Positions 46,434 to 46,616 of a DNA stretch of 46,616 nucleotides are shown here, one piece after another. The first letter of the stretch is position 1, and the number at the start of each line of letters is the position of its first letter. The stretch comes from a virus: positions 1-46,616 of the IMG/VR virus record IMGVR_UViG_3300020060_000013, one strand, 5' to 3'. The position numbers and the translations under genes are program-made. Below the pieces are notes generated by a model, which searched no databases, was not told the DNA's origin, and saw only the letters and a program-made list of their open reading frames with translations.

Positions 46434-46616
46434 TTATGTCAGATCCGCGCAGACAATCGTCAATGTCCCTCGAAGAGGGTAATCGACAACATCCGCTCTA
46501 GCTACCCACAACACCCAAGCGTCATCGAAAGCCGGATGCGGAGACGAGCCAACAAGCGGCAGTTGTTTGCCAGTGTCATCCTCGAAAACGCCACCGCCAC
46601 CGATCGCCTTCGCATC
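46434..46616 (-). CDS. Partial gene: C-terminal 60 residues, probably a virion protein
   Basis: The frame is open from the right edge to TAA at 46434-46436. The visible part (FEDDTGKQLPLVGSSPHPAF, DDAWVLWVARADVVDYPLRG, TLTIVCADLT) is beta-like. In siphoviruses the gene before the chaperones is usually the major tail protein or a neighbouring tail protein; the fragment cannot decide. Confidence 0.55.
   Translation of the reverse strand, partial: DAKAIGGGGVFEDDTGKQLPLVGSSPHPAFDDAWVLWVARADVVDYPLRGTLTIVCADLT

Noticed and set aside
1-46616. CRISPR array, IS element, integrase or attachment site
   Set aside because: I found no regularly spaced repeats, transposase motif or recombinase catalytic motif on either strand.

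Overview
The window is part of the genome of a tailed double-stranded DNA phage, most likely a large siphovirus of a high-GC actinobacterial host. The evidence is a 1,031-residue tape measure protein behind an overlapping chaperone pair, the tail and lysis gene order, high-GC codon use, many GTG starts, and a phage replication set (DnaE polymerase, primase/helicase, Sak4-like ATPase, RecB/Cas4-like nuclease, ThyX). The host genus cannot be fixed from the sequence. I see no integrase, tRNA, rRNA, CRISPR array or insertion sequence.

All supported genes but one run leftward (minus strand). Reading in the direction of transcription from the right edge: (1) 46.6-36.2 kb, tail module: C-terminus of a virion gene, tail assembly chaperone pair with a likely +1 frameshift, tape measure, two tail proteins, and a sialidase-like (Asp-box) tail protein. 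(2) 36.5-33.7 kb, lysis and envelope module: three membrane proteins, one with a collagen-like stretch, then amidase endolysin and holin. (3) 33.5-28.6 kb, small accessory genes, several with their own promoter-like sequence, hairpins and terminator, and several with zinc-binding Cys pairs. (4) 28.6-20.5 kb, recombination and DNA-handling genes: SNF2-like helicase, basic/acidic chromatin-like protein, HTH protein, Cas4/RecB-like nuclease, Sak4-like ATPase and an ssDNA-binding protein with an SSB-type acidic tip, closed by a terminator. (5) 20.4-19.1 kb, control region: the only rightward gene (HTH protein with AT-hook and zinc-knuckle-like tail), a 285-bp spacer with a long alternating purine-pyrimidine tract, and two small leftward DNA-binding proteins. 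(6) 18.9-0 kb, a long, tightly overlapping operon for replication and nucleotide metabolism: primase-MCM-like helicase, UV-glycosylase-like protein, FAD oxidoreductase, HAD phosphatase, DUF1599-like protein, DnaE with an intein, VOC-like protein, SDR, DUF4406 protein, ThyX, HNH nuclease and MazG.

Genes inside modules are joined by ATGA, GTGA, TGATG or TAATG stop/start overlaps. I used these to correct starts and to recover five genes of 23-59 codons. The main points for follow-up are the DnaE intein with a PD-(D/E)XK-type rather than LAGLIDADG endonuclease, the DnaG-like primase fused to an MCM-like ATPase, the repeated promoter-like cassettes and structured intergenic RNAs at 28.9-33.7 kb, the control region at 19.8-20.1 kb, and the inferred +1 chaperone frameshift. 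Family names come from motif recognition by eye; no database search was run.
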